In this document: positions 34,701 through 46,979 of the stretch, one piece after another | Layout of the letters: each line of letters opens with the position of its first letter | How positions within the stretch are numbered: position 1 is the first letter of the stretch | Assembly: GCA_036346225.1 (NCBI GenBank) | Contig: JARFIW010001452.1 | Span: forward strand, 930,001 to 994,000 | DNA length: 64,000 nt | Direction of reading: 5' to 3' | Source of the DNA: Platerodrilus igneus | Taxonomy: Eukaryota; Arthropoda; Insecta; Coleoptera; Lycidae | Program-made: the position numbers and the translations under genes | The notes under the pieces: generated by a model | What the model saw: only the letters and a program-made list of their open reading frames with translations | Told to the model about the DNA's origin: nothing | The model's database searches: none

Positions 34701-35027
34701 AAGCATTTATTAAGGCTGTAACTCGCAGCCTACCCTGTATTCTAGATAGTTGACGTTTCGTTTTCTTGATGCTGGATGTTAATCGAAGATATAAACGCAT
34801 TTTATTAATATTTCGATGTATAAAAATATAGTACCTTTGAAGAAACCACAACTTGAAGAACCCTTGTTAAACTGCCGGTTGTCGACACTGCAGTCCTGTA
34901 TTTGTAGTGAAACCTGGCAGTCTACCGCCGAATTCTAACGGAGTTTGTACAATTTCACAATGCGGTCGGGGTGAGATTGAAAGCACACGAGAATTAGTGT
35001 GAGTTAGCTAGTGGCCTACAATTTAGT

Positions 35028-35320
35028 GACCGCTGCGGTCCTCAGTTGGTTAGCGTGTGGCTACTATGCCCGAGCACCCAGATTCATTCCCAACACGCAT
35101 GCTTGAAAAATGTTAGGTGAGTATTTTCACGAAAATACGCTCTCGAGAGAATGGGAGGTAAAACGTTGGTCCCGTGTGTAAGTGTTATCACGCACGTTAA
35201 AGATCCTTACCTTGTTTGGAACAGCAAGAGTCCGCCAAAATTCAAAATTTCCAGGTAAAAAAAAACTCGCTTTCTGCCCAATGTAGTACTTTCGGGTGAA
35301 GAATTGAAAAATTACATAAA
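35028..35320 (+). mobile_element. Diverged SINE copy, plus orientation
   Basis: An older copy of the main SINE: head with TCAGTTGGTTAGCGTG (A-box-like), TTGAAAAATGTTAGGTGAG, TATCACGCACGTTAAAGATC and a tail ATTGAAAAATTACATAAAG. The B box has decayed (GATTCATTCCC). No certain target duplication was found. Confidence 0.82.
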
Positions 35321-35581
35321 GTCTTACAGATTACTATACGCGCTTTGTTCATTGATCATAGTATTACCGTTTTATTTAGTTTTTAAAAGTGGCCGTGTCT
35401 CACGACAATGACGATGTAGTTGATTTCTTAATAAACGACGGTCGTTATTTTAATAATCTATCTATAGAACAAAAATGTAAAATTAAGACGGCAAGACTTT
35501 CTTTATTGTTATTAATGGATAGAGAAGTCCGGTGTGAGAAATATACCCAAAGTTCCAAAAGAATCAGCTGACGGCTAGTGT

Positions 35582-35886
35582 AGGCGGCTCCGTTGCGTAG
35601 TTGATATGTGTGTGATAACTACACCCAATATCCCGGGTTCCAATCCCGACACGGTCCGCTTGAAAAATGTTAGGCGAGCATTTTTCGCTAAAATACACCC
35701 TCGTTCGGATGAGAGGTAAAATGGAGGTCCCGTGTGTGAGTGTTGTCATGCACGTTAAAGATCCCTCCCCACTTTCCTTGAACCAGCAAGGGTTCGGCAA
35801 AAAATTTCAAATTTTCCAGATAAAAACAAACTCGCTTCGTGGCCAATGTAGTGCATTCGGGTGGAGCATTGGAAAATCAAATGTAA
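35582..35886 (+). mobile_element. SINE with 13-base target duplication
   Basis: A plus-strand full-length copy flanked by TGACGGCTAGTGT at 35569-35581 and 35887-35899. The head is AGGCGGCTCCGTTGCGTAGTT with B box GGTTCCAATCCCG. The central block and the tail GCATTGGAAAATCAAATGTAA are intact. Confidence 0.95.
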
Positions 35887-35899
35887 TGACGGCTAGTGT

Positions 35900-37439
35900 T
35901 ATTGGTAAGAGACTTGTTTGTTTTTATTGTTTTTTGTTTTCGAATAGTCATAGTGAGTGGAGTAAATTAGGTGGCGATAGAAGTTTAAAAAGTGGAATGT
36001 AAAAATGAAAAAAACACGAATGTTCGGCTGTTTAATTTAATCACGTGGGGGATTGAAGGATAGATCATGCTCTCTAGGAAACTGCAGATTTGACGATTAT
36101 TAAAAATAATGGAAGCATAGATAGAAATAGACAAGGTATAAATAGAAAATAGGATTGTGCAATCGTGTTAAAACAAACCAGTTAGAATAATTTAAAATAA
36201 TTTATTACCACAAAAATATTTTTAAAAAACTAAATACGTATTTCGACCACTATATAGTAATCATCAGTAGTAAACTAAAAATAAAACGCAAATTAAATTG
36301 TTCAGGGTTTCCTTCTGAAGATATTCTCCTCACCACGCAGGTTGAAATGATCTTTCGCAACAAACAATTTACTAGAATTTGTTTGAACACATGAAGATAT
36401 TCTCCCCACCAAGTAGGCTGGCAATCTCTACAAAACAAAGTGAATTCACTCTCTCAGTCTGTGAAGCGATCTGGGCATCTATTCTTGAGTTCATACGAAT
36501 AGAATTAGAAGGAGAAAAAGGACACAACCCTCTGGTAAATAAAATTACTTATACTTATTTGTGAAGGCATGAAAGAATTTCTTTCCTATAACGAAGAGTG
36601 AAATTGATGCTCCTGGTTAACTGTCAAAGAAAGTGAGAACTGTCAGGAAAAAGATGATAATTTGATATTTGTCTAATTATATATAATCAATTCAAATTGC
36701 CCCACCCTGTTGACCGCTTTGTTTCTAGAAGGGAGCAAGTGATTGTGAAAGTATTGGAATAAAATGATAGCAACCGATCTCTATTTATAAAGGTAGAGGT
36801 AAAAGACAACATAATTCCATAAGTAGTTATTTCTTATAATATTGATGTGCCTTTGTAAACTCAATTTTATAGTTGTAGACTGTTAACAGCGGTTTGAGTA
36901 TGGATCCATAAGAAGCAAGTGGGGTACTACACGTGCTTGTAGACATTGACGATGCAGAGTGCAATGTATGGAAATCGTTGTATAACGATTGCCCGCAAAA
37001 ATAACACGAATAGAAGCTATTAATAGCAAAAGTAAACTACATTTATTTCCATAATTCAAATACAACGAGTAGTTCGTAAGATTTTATACAACAACGTAAA
37101 ACGTGGATTTCACTCTCTTAGTATAGGTTAAGTTGCATACTTCACTTTTTAAGAACAGAAAGATAGACTAGTATAATGTAGAGTGGATGGCATAGAGTAA
37201 ATACATTACACAGAGGAACAAGGTGCAATTCCCGATGTGGTTGGAGATGCAAAGATCAATCTAATTTATCCTCAAATATATTCCGAAAAAATTTTTTGGG
37301 TAACATCGTAGGTAACTCGTACAATAGTTGAGGTGGTTACACCATTTGTACCCCAACCTATGCGAAAGTTTGTTTTGAGAATAGAGAGAAAGGCACAAAA
37401 TATATGATAGTGAAGCTTAGTACAAACCTATCTTTTAGA
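35900..37439. other. Unassigned DNA
   Basis: No supported gene. A 25-base segment GAAGATATTCTCCYCACCAMG occurs twice, at 36317 and 36393. Open frames here are short and without motifs. Confidence 0.4.
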
Positions 37440-37940
37440 TGCTATGTACACTTTGGTTTCTTGCTACCGGAAGCTACCATGCCATCATAGGCACTAACCT
37501 ATTAATAGCAGTTGGTCAGGTCAGCGTAAGCAGAGCGTTGCACCAAGTATGTGCTACAGTATGTAACCCTGCAGTTTTTAATAAATGGGTACAATTTCCT
37601 TGAAGCCTAAGGGAAATGGAAATGGTAGCACTACGGAATATGTACCAAAAACCAGTTTATAATGCAATCTAGCTACAAGTTTATTGCTGAATTGCAATCA
37701 AAATCTAAAATTTTTAAACCTTAGTGCACGATTTCCTGGAAGTGCCTATGATGCACACATTTGGTAATGGTTTAACGTCTCACAGGTGATAGGAACAAGC
37801 ATACAGCTATAATGGATACCATATCTTTTTTACTTTGAGATTCAGGTCTGGCGGTTCAGTTATATGAACACACAAGCGTGAATGGGACATACTGAAAGTA
37901 GGATATGTGCTTAGACCATGATTATTAACATCCGTTTGGA
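37440..37940 (+). pseudogene. PIF/Harbinger (HARBI1-like) transposase remnant
   Basis: Decayed frames on the plus strand give HARBI1-like motifs in the right order: HFGFLATGSYHAIIG (37449-37490), VSVSRALHQVCATV (helix-turn-helix type, 37522-37560), NPAVFNKWVQFP (37567-37600), RFPGSAYDAHIW (37730-37765; this D is a catalytic-type residue) and GYVLRP-LLTSV (37891-37932, with a stop in place of W). The PIF/Harbinger nuclease cuts and pastes its own element. No terminal repeats were identified. LINE copy C begins about 90 bases downstream and may have truncated it. Confidence 0.72.
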
Positions 37941-38032
37941 ATATCAAGTGACTCAAATTGATAGACACAATTTCCTGAACTATATGTTGTATTTGTAATA
38001 GGTTTATTTGATTTATGCACGGCAAATGACAG

Positions 38033-40160
38033 GGTAAATAGTCTGCTAGAATTTTGCAACAAGAACAGTTTAACCATCACGAACACATAATTTCAACAGC
38101 ATGCTAGAAGACGATACACGTAGAAGATACTGGTAGATACAGGAAGATATAAAAGAGATTACATTCTTGTGAGACAACGGTTTGGGAAACAAGTGAAAGA
38201 CTGCAAAGTTACCCAGAAGCAGATATAGACACTGACCACAACATCGTAATTATGAAAGCCTCTCTTAAATTTAAAAATTTGGAAAAGGAACGGAAAATGC
38301 ACTATGACTTTAAGAAACTAAAAGATAAAGATATTCCCGAAATATCTGAAAACAAGTCAAAGGAATTGCTGAAAGATATTGGGAAAATTTCTTATACTAA
38401 GGAAGTAGAAACAGAGTGGAATAACATTAAATCCAGCTTAGACATGGCGGTCCGAGATATTCTGGGGTATACATACAAAGAAATAAGAAACTATGAATAA
38501 CAAAGGATATCCTGAATCTAATAGAAGAAAGACGAAAATACAAAAATAGATCAGATGAAACAGTCAATGGAGATACAAAGCCATATAATAGAAAATTTTT
38601 CGCAAATGCAAGAAAGCTATAGAACAATGGATTGATGAAAAGTGCAAAGAGGTACAAACTACGATGGAAATAGGGAAGACGGACTAAGCGTACAAACTAA
38701 TTAGAATGATTTTTACGGATATAAAATGTATAATAAAAATATAGGGGCGCGGTAGGAAACACCATTATAGAAAATGTAGAGAAAGTGGATAGATGACAAG
38801 AATATATAGGGAATTTATATGCAGGATAGGAACTAACAGCATTAGAACAAGAATAAGACATTAAAAAGGATGACTTGGGATATCCTGTACTTAAAGATGA
38901 GTTTCAATTAGCATAAAGGGTCTGAAAAATAGTAAGGCAGCGGTTACAGATAAAGTGCAAGCAGAAACTTAAAAGCCGCTGGACAAGCAGTTACAGAACG
39001 CCTCTTCCAACTTGTAAGCAATATGTATGAGACAGGCGAGATTTCAAACGTAACATCATAGTCACTATACTCTATACCAAAAAAGAGGCTCGGGTAGATG
39101 TGAAAAGTTTCGAACAATAAGTTTGACAGCACACGTGTCAAAAAGTCAAGACTAATGGAAAAATGAACTAAGGAGGTACTAGGAGAAGATCAATTTGAGT
39201 TCAAACGAAGCAGGAGAACACGGAAGCTATTTCAGCTCTGAGGGTGATAATGCAGAAAACAATAGAAAAAGGAGAAGTCGTGTATATAGGGTTTGTAGAT
39301 CTTGAAAAAGCATTCGACAATGTAAAATGGAAAAATATGTTCGAAATACTCAAAAAGATTGAATGAGTTTTAGGGATAGACGAATAGTACATAGCTTTGT
39401 ACAAAGACCAAACAGTGGTAACTAAATTAGAGCAGGATGATAAAAAAGTAAATATTGGAAAAGGGGTGAGACAGGGATGTGCCCTATCCCGATTAATTTT
39501 TAACTTGTACATCAAAGAGACAATGACTGCTGTCAAATGCAAGAACACATTTGGATTTATTATGCAGGGACAAAAGATTGAAATCCTTAGATTTGCAGAT
39601 GATATAGCGGTATTAGCATCTAGCAAGGAAGAGTTAGAAGCTGCTGTTAATGAAATGGAAACAGTTCTAGCAAAGAGATACGTTATGAAAATTAACATAA
39701 ATAAAACTATGGTACTAGTATGCCAAAAAAAAGAAATTAAATTACAAACTAGAATACAAATAGGTAACAAGAACTTACAAGAAGTTGAGGATTTCTGCTA
39801 CCTAGGAAGCCAAATAACGCAAGTTGGGAAGAGAGCAAAAGATATAAAACAAAGATTATCACAAGGTCGTGCTACATTTAACAAGAAAAGCAATTACTGT
39901 GTTCAAAGACAACAAACATAGAAACAAGGAAAAGATTGGTTAAAACATATGTGTGGAGCACAGCACTGTAGGACTGAAACCTGGACAGTATGATAAGCGG
40001 ACTTTAAAATGTAGTGCTACAGACGTATGATGAAGCTATAAGGACAGACAAAGTTAAAAACAAAGAGGTACTAGAAATGGTAGGGGAAGAATGAAATATG
40101 TGGAAAGCTGTAGTAAATAGTAGAGATAGGATGATAGGCCACATACTAAAGCATAAGAGA
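38033..40160 (+). mobile_element. LINE, 5'-truncated copy C, best-preserved RT
   Basis: Same family as 3500-6774, starting within the endonuclease domain and ending abruptly near the RGRPRL region, so it lacks both ends. RT motifs are better kept here: FVDLEKAFDNVKWKNMFEIL (39294-39353), GKGVRQGCALSRLIFNLYI (39458-39514) and RFADDIAVLAS with intact catalytic DD (39589-39621). The open segment 39397-39921 spans palm and thumb. Stops at other places still inactivate it. It is probably the youngest of the copies seen. Confidence 0.85.
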
Positions 40161-40331
40161 GGAGATTTAATGTCTGCTTCGGCAAGTGTTTTTAAAATTG
40201 TATCAGAAGTAGAGCATCAATTTATTTTATTAACTAGGAGTGCATCAAACTTAGCTATTAAAACTTTAGATAAAATTATTTTGAAAATGGTATTAAATAA
40301 ATATGCATTCGAAATATCTATATTTCAAAAG

Positions 40332-41156
40332 CAGTGTTGAACAGGGTCACTTCAGATCGCTTTTTCGGTCGGGTCACCGGGTCAGGTATGTGACTCGGTA
40401 TTAATTCGGTGATCCAGTATTGACCCGTTGACCCGGTATTAACCCAGTGACCCGGTATTGGCCCAGTGACTCGGTATTGACCCGGTGACTTGATTTTGAC
40501 CAGATGTTAGCAGTATATGCTCCTGATATTGACCTGCGCATAGGTACCTGGTTGCTGTAATACTTAAATACCAGCCAGTAAAATAGCAGGGCCGCGCAAA
40601 CAAATAAGTACATAATACATACAACATACGTAAAAATTATTTTAAAATTGTTTAACAGCTAACAGTTTAGCACACAGGGTGGCACATTTATTTAATCATC
40701 ACTTATAACAGTCAATGCTAAATTTGTCCTTTAACTCATTCATCTATAGGTAATAATTTTCAGTTAAATTGCAATATTTTTTATATTTTTATAAGTTAGA
40801 ATATTAGTACATAATCAACAATAACACCTCCAATTTATTCGAACATTACACAGCAAAACACATCCACAGATCGTTTTTTATCACCGGCACCATTGCGATC
40901 TCGGAACCAGTAAGAGTTAGAAGAACGCTTAGATTAGAAAAAAGTTGTACATTTGGGAGAACAGTTCGGGTCACTTCTGGTTGCCGGGTCAATTTAGGCC
41001 ACTTCGGGTCACTTGTGGTCACCGGGTCATTTCGGGTCACCGGGTCAGTTCGGGTCGCCGGGTCAGTTCGGGTCATTGGGTCAGTTCGGGTCCCGGATCA
41101 CGGGTTAATCTGTTTTCGGGTCACCAGGTCAAAAATCGTGACCAGGTACAACTCTG
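40332..41156. mobile_element. hAT-like non-autonomous element with minisatellite arms
   Basis: Ends are CAGTGTTGAACAGGGTCAC (left) and, reverse complemented, CAGAGTTGTACCTGGTCAC (right), matching the CAGNGNTG terminal pattern of many hAT elements. The flanking eight-base segments TTCAAAAG (40324-40331) and TTCTAAGG (41157-41164) agree at six of eight positions, as for an aged hAT target duplication. Inside, both arms consist of GACCCGG / CCGGGTC repeats (about 40351-40503 and 40965-41145) in opposite orientation, around a 460-base core without a transposase. Classification is inferred from ends and duplication length. Confidence 0.78.
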
Positions 41157-42840
41157 TTCTAAGGCACAATAAATGCGATTTTGTTAAAATAGGTTTTGAA
41201 GAACCACACAAATTACAATTCATAAGAGCGGTTGCTCTCCGATATTTGAAAATAAGCTTGTTGTCCTATGATAATAAATTTTTAAAACCAATTAGTAAAC
41301 GTCATTAGTTAAGTAAATTAATTTTATTTAATAATCAATAAGTCCTTTTCTAAATTTTTTTTGTATTTGCATTTATAAGTGTTTATAGGACATGATGACC
41401 AATTAGTTAAATTAGTTGCACTTATGAAGCTCTTAATGTTAGGTAATAATATGTTATTATAGGTTAATTACAGAAAAACTAAGTTCTTAGGAAAGTGCGT
41501 ATCAGTTTCATTATTTAGAAGTCCAATTAAGAACTTAAATCTAGTATATTTTGTTTTTATCTGTTATTTGATTATTTGTGCAGAAATACCCAAATGTTAA
41601 GTAAGCGTGCATATTTACAAGATATACTAATTTTATATATTAAAGCTATAAGGTGGAAATTTTTTCTCAATTACAAAATATAGTGTACACGCTCTGGACT
41701 AAACCCATGTTCTTAATGCAATTCAAATTATAATTTTGCCCACAACTAATATGGCCGCCATGACGTTATGGTGCTTCAATATTGAAGGTAACGACTTGTT
41801 GAGATAAGGTCGCGCAGGATCCGATATAAACCCAAGTTTTCCAGTTTTAACGCGCTTTGCTAAGCCAGGAATCGGCAGTTCGAATTCCTGTTGTTTGGAC
41901 CATTGTTGAGTTTGCTTCTGCAGCGTGTGCGTCGAAGCGTTTTTTACATTTTATTCATCACTGTATTTCAAAAAGTGATGCACGTTTCTCTGTTCAACAA
42001 CTATGAGGCGTCTTGCGTGTGTTTGGTGAGGTTTCCCCGCGCGTACCCATTCTAATTAGATGCTCTTTTTAGCCTTTTTTAGCTGGAGGCCAAATGGGTT
42101 CTTTCGTTATGTAAAACAACTTCTTTCTTCACGTAGAACGACTACCTTTGTCCGTAGACTGCTGCTGCAATTATGGTAGTAGAGTAAATATTTGCTGACG
42201 ACAATGGCGTTTCTATGCTGACTCAACCCCGACGGCTTGTGAACTAAGTATCAGGATACCTACAGGTATACAACTTGTTTTCTTTTGTGTGCGTCAATGA
42301 CATATTCCGTATCTGCGGTTGGTGTAGTTACGTGATAAGAAACGTCACATTGTAGAACTATTATTTATTGCTGCGATCCGATATTATCACTCTACAGGTG
42401 CGATATACTATTTTTTAAAGATGCGTGACAAAAGAACGCACATGCTTATTCGCCTTATTAACTAGTTACTTTACAAAAATTATTAGGTAAAAATTTAAAA
42501 ACACTTGACAGAAGCTCTCGCAATTTTTATTCGATACTGATTAATTTTATTTTGTGTAAATACGGAATGTGCACTTCCTAGCTAAATTTCTAATTTGTCC
42601 GTAGAATATAATTGTTGGCTGTATAATAGTAACGCTTAATTTATTTTTCTTTTGCTTGTTTGTACAGAATCTTTTATTTATTTTTATGTGTTAATAGATA
42701 ATCGAGGGCGATGTACTTTATTTTTTTTTGTTTCTTTTTTGGTATGTAGGCGAATCTCCCCACTCTCCGCGGTTGGTAGTTAGCCTGGTATCTACTATTC
42801 GTCCGGATACGTCTAGGTACGTAGCAATGTATAAGAAATT
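41157..42840. other. Unassigned DNA
   Basis: No supported gene. A B-box-like GTTCGAATTCC at about 41879 lacks a matching A box and is not called a tRNA. Confidence 0.4.
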
Positions 42841-43095
42841 CTAATTACCTGTAGCGAAATAATCCAAAGTGATGGCTAATACTTGAGCAACAATTATCGC
42901 TTTCCCCACAACTCCATCTTGTTTTTTTATTATAGGTGTTAATTTTTGTAATATATATTCGAAATCTGTCGATGCCATTCGCAAAAAGTTTTTGTATCGT
43001 ACTTCATCTGATTAGCGTACTTCTCTAAGCAAATTATTAATAATTCCAAAGCTTTCTCTTTTTCTGATCCATTCTTTTACCAAATCATCTTTTTT
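42841..43095 (-). pseudogene. PIF/Harbinger transposase N-terminal remnant
   Basis: The minus strand reads KKDDLVKEWIRKRESFGII, NNLLREVR, an in-frame TAA (43014-43012), then SDEVRYKNFLRMASTDFEYI, LQKLTPIIKKQDGVVGKAI and a final TLDYFATGN before TAG at 42843-42841. This is the N-terminal helical region typical of HARBI1-like proteins, up to the ATG(D/N) motif. The catalytic domain does not follow; the end coincides with a GTAATT sequence that could be a donor or a truncation point. It is on the opposite strand to the 37440 remnant and belongs to a different element. Confidence 0.78.
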
Positions 43096-45835
43096 TTGAT
43101 GACCTGTCGACGATATCTTCTTCAGTTTTAAGAGGACATCTAGTAAACTGTTGCCATTGTTTCATCATTTGAATTCGTATTTTACACTGAACAATTTTTT
43201 AAACAAAATTGAGACAAACATTACAAACTCTTTCTAAATACTACACGTATGCATACAGCAGCTGTTCGATTCTATTTGAACAAATGTGTCCTGTCTGAAT
43301 AGTACTGCAATTTTTTATTGGATTCGCAGTTTTTAATAGTAGACACAGCACAAAAAACGTTTTACTGTGTGTTACTTTTGCGGTGCGTGTGAACACGAGA
43401 CAAAACTTTTGCAGCAGCAGCATTAAAATTGCGCTGAAAAGTAGCCCCGATTGACCTTAGCTTAAAAACGATTCATAAAAAATTAATTTCAATGCTACCT
43501 TAATATTTTCCAAATGGAGTGGGTGAATTATAAAGCTATTTTACTTTTACGGCTTAATACAACTTACTATCATAGTGGTTATAACTAGATACGTTAAAAC
43601 AGTATTGTTAAGTCATTTAAACAAAGGGGCATTGATCTATGAATAAGCAATTACATTAGAATTAATAGGCATTATAAAACTAGTGATTCCCTCAATGTTG
43701 CAGTTACAGAGAAAATTACTTCAAATTTTAAATAACGAACAAGAGAATATTAGTTTAGTTGGAATGTAAAATTTGTACAGAATTCTTTCCTTCACTGCAG
43801 GCCACCTGTAAATGTACAATGACCACCTTTAAATATGGAGGTATAGCAAGAAGCGCACCATAACGAACAAGCATGCGCACCCTGAATTCGGGGGTGTGAG
43901 ATTCACACTACTTTTGTAACGAATGGAAGTCTATTTGTTGCGCACTCCTACACATGAAAATTGGATTTTTGATACACATCACAAACCTCTAATAATTTTG
44001 ATATATTATATACAGTTACGTTTCTATGTTACATTTAGTTCTGAACATCGGTGGAAATTGCAGTGTCATAATTAATAAGCTAAGATTTATACTATTATAT
44101 ACTGGGTGAGAAAAACTTGACGTAATCAAACGTAATTTTAAATACCTTCATCAAATCGAAGAAACCTGAGTATATCTTCGCTAAAAATTGTACCTCTAGT
44201 TCTAAAGACAATTTTAACACACGTGGTTTATATGATTAAGTCTGAGAGGTAAAAACTACCATAAAAAGCTTTCAGAGTAAATTTAATTCTTCCAAACAAA
44301 CAATCGAAGATTGATATCGCTTACTGCATTTCTCCATACATAATGCAAGTAAAAATCTATGTCAAAAATATTTAACAGACATCTATCTGCAGATAATAAG
44401 TCAAATGTAGATATTGCCCGACCTTTGTACCATTACCATGGCATACACTATGTCACACAGACTACCAAAACATCATCGTCAAATTTGTAATGAAGGTCTT
44501 TGGACAATTTGTGTGATCTACCGAATAGTAAAATTGCGAGAGATGTGTTTTCTCTGCAACAATTTTTTTAATATATCACCGGAGTTACCCAATGGGAACA
44601 CCTGTGATCTTATCATACTGATACATATGATTATCAACTTTTAATAGGGATATACTATTAACTACTTTATATTGCACCAATGCGACATTTTTTCAGGGCC
44701 AGAAGAATTAATCGTCGTCTGATGAGTTACCCTGAGAGTCCATTAAAAATCTAGTCAAGTTTGAAGTCAACATTACCAACATTCGCATTATTGCTCTGAT
44801 AGTTAAAATTAGGGGTAAGAGAAATACGCATAGGATCTTGATAAGGTTCAAAATTGATACGCATATTAGAGCAAAAGTATTCTGTAACGTTCTCCAGAAA
44901 CCTGAATTGTTTTATTTCCAAGCACTTATTAGAATAAAGTGCTTTTAGAGGCGCAAACTTAAAACAAATGATAATGTACAAACAACAGTTCATATAGTAG
45001 TTGTTGGGGAATAACTTGTTTTGGGACAGCATGTTTGACTGTCATTGGCTTATTTTCATTCCTAATTTTAATTTCTTATTAACTTGTGTGCCTGACTACG
45101 CCAAGCCAAGCTACTAGCGTTCTTGTTAGTATACTTAATGTTTAATAATGTTTAATGTTTAATGAGGGAAACTACAGTCCACTTAATTTTATAGTAGGTA
45201 GTGACTTTTTGATGGTTGCAATAATATAATATAATGTCAAGCTGTTTTTTAAAAAACTAAAATAAGAACATTCTTGTCACTGTTTATGTTTATACAATAA
45301 AAAGGATAATTAATTTGTAAACCAGCGTTTATTAAGGCATTACATAACACAACAAAATAAGTTTGATCAAGAAATTGACAGTAGTAGAAGCAGACGTATC
45401 TTACACCCACAACAGCCGCAAGTGAAACCTTTAGATGTCAAAATTTGTGCTTCATTTTTAACATTTTTTGGTGACTTGTAGGTAAGTGCAACTTGTTTTT
45501 TGAGTATTTATTTTCTACTAGAACTTATAACTTAGAATCAACATACCTTACTTTACCTGAAAATTGAAAATTCGTTTCCAAAAGCCTTTGGTCATGATTC
45601 ATATCATTTGTCATAAGCCGATAGCTTCGACTTTACCATTGGTAGATTTTATAGCACATTGTGTCTCAATAGTAGTAGCTCTAAATTCAATTTTTAATGG
45701 AATTTTTGATTCATTTCTCCCTATAGATTTTCCTTGTTCGTTGATTCATCCTACTGCTCCACATGAGCGTGCAGCAGTCTTGTCGAATATGTGTTAACTG
45801 GGTGTCAATTTTACAGTCGTATTAAACTGGATGCA
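43096..45835. other. AT-rich DNA, no supported gene
   Basis: About 2.7 kb without recognisable motifs. Several short open frames (for example 44414-44644 and 44751-45032) have no known domain. Confidence 0.4.
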
Positions 45836-45960
45836 TTTTTCTTAATCTTCTTTGAGAATTAAACCACTCATAATTGTTAAAATCATCTTTATTTACATTT
45901 CGATCCATGACCTAGAATTGTTGTCAAAATAATAAAAAAATTTAAGTTTGACATTTATGA
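45836..45960. repeat. Partial MITE, half of a foldback repeat
   Basis: CTTAATCTTCTTTGAGAATT at 45840 and the following CATCTTTATTTAC and CGATCCATGACCT match the arm of the foldback element at 56925-57150 and the outer ends of the FAM8A1 inverted duplication. The second arm is not clearly present. Confidence 0.65.
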
Positions 45961-46064
45961 CATAAATTGAAAGTGACTTTGAGTTATTGATGTTTGATAT
46001 ATTTGGTTTCAATACATTAGATGAAAATTTTAAAGTTTAGAAGAATGAGTTCCTACAATTTGTA

Positions 46065-46735
46065 TTGCGCCCTAGAGTGACTTTCGAAGCTCGCGATAAC
46101 TTACGGCAAACAAATAGTTGTATACCAATCGGCAGTAACAGTTCTATGATCTTGTATAGGAATTGTTACTGCATGACCTGCTTCCAACACAAATGTTACG
46201 ACCATCTTCTTGGCGATACTTCGAGAACGGATGACTTTTGTAGGCTTTTCTTTACCTTGGAATGACCAAACAGACATTGACGGTTATTTTCTGGCTCATA
46301 TTAGTACATTCAAGATTCATCACCACTATCGATGTAGTACACGTTTTTAGAATTTCCTGTTTTGAAGCGGTCTACAGTTTTTTGACGCCGATTCACCCGA
46401 TCTGCTTTCAGTTGTTCGGTCAACAGATGCGGTATCTAACACGCATTTCTTCATGCACAATTTTTTGAATTGAAGTCATTGAAATCTCAAATGATGCCTC
46501 AATTTCACGATGTATCACATGTCGATCTTTGTTGATGAGCTTGCGCACAGCATCGACGTTATCCTAAGTGACTACCGTTTCTGGTGCACCCACTTTTGGA
46601 TCGTCTCTAAGACTAATCCGTCCACGTTTGAATTCTCTATACCAACGAGAAGTTGTCGACTGATGTGGTGCTTTACTGCTGAAAATAGAAACATACTCGA
46701 CGAGGTATTCTTGTTTCTAAGATAATTGTCTACGA
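46065..46735 (-). pseudogene. mariner-like transposase, decayed and truncated
   Basis: On the minus strand, frames separated by indels give APHQSTTSRWYREFKRGRIS (near 46680-46610), LRDDPKVGAPETVV, NVDAVRKLINKDRHVIHREI, TSIQKIVHEEMRV, SGDES (first catalytic D, about 46330; the following W codon is TGA) and, past 46265, GKEKPTKVIRSRSIAKKMV, VTIPIQDHRTVTADWYTTIC. This is the SETMAR-like mariner type common in insects, a different lineage from the element at 8935. The region with the second and third catalytic D is missing beyond 46065. No terminal repeats were found. Confidence 0.82.
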
Positions 46736-46979
46736 AAACTATAAAAAATTATTGTGCGAAAACTTTCACTGTGTAATTCCAATTTTCGATTAACTTATTA
46801 ACTTTGACAGTTCGTTGTATCTACAATACCACACGTATCGCACTAAAAATTTAGATTAAGTTAACTAAAGATGGAGGTTAATTTTTTAATACTGACATTT
46901 GATTAGTAGCGGCAGCTATGTAGTATGCAAAACATGAAAGACATTCCTAGTATCTTATTACAGCATCCAAAATGCAGAG

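Noticed and set aside
41860..41900. tRNA gene suggested by GTTCGAATTCC
   Set aside because: No A box at the right distance and no acceptor stem.
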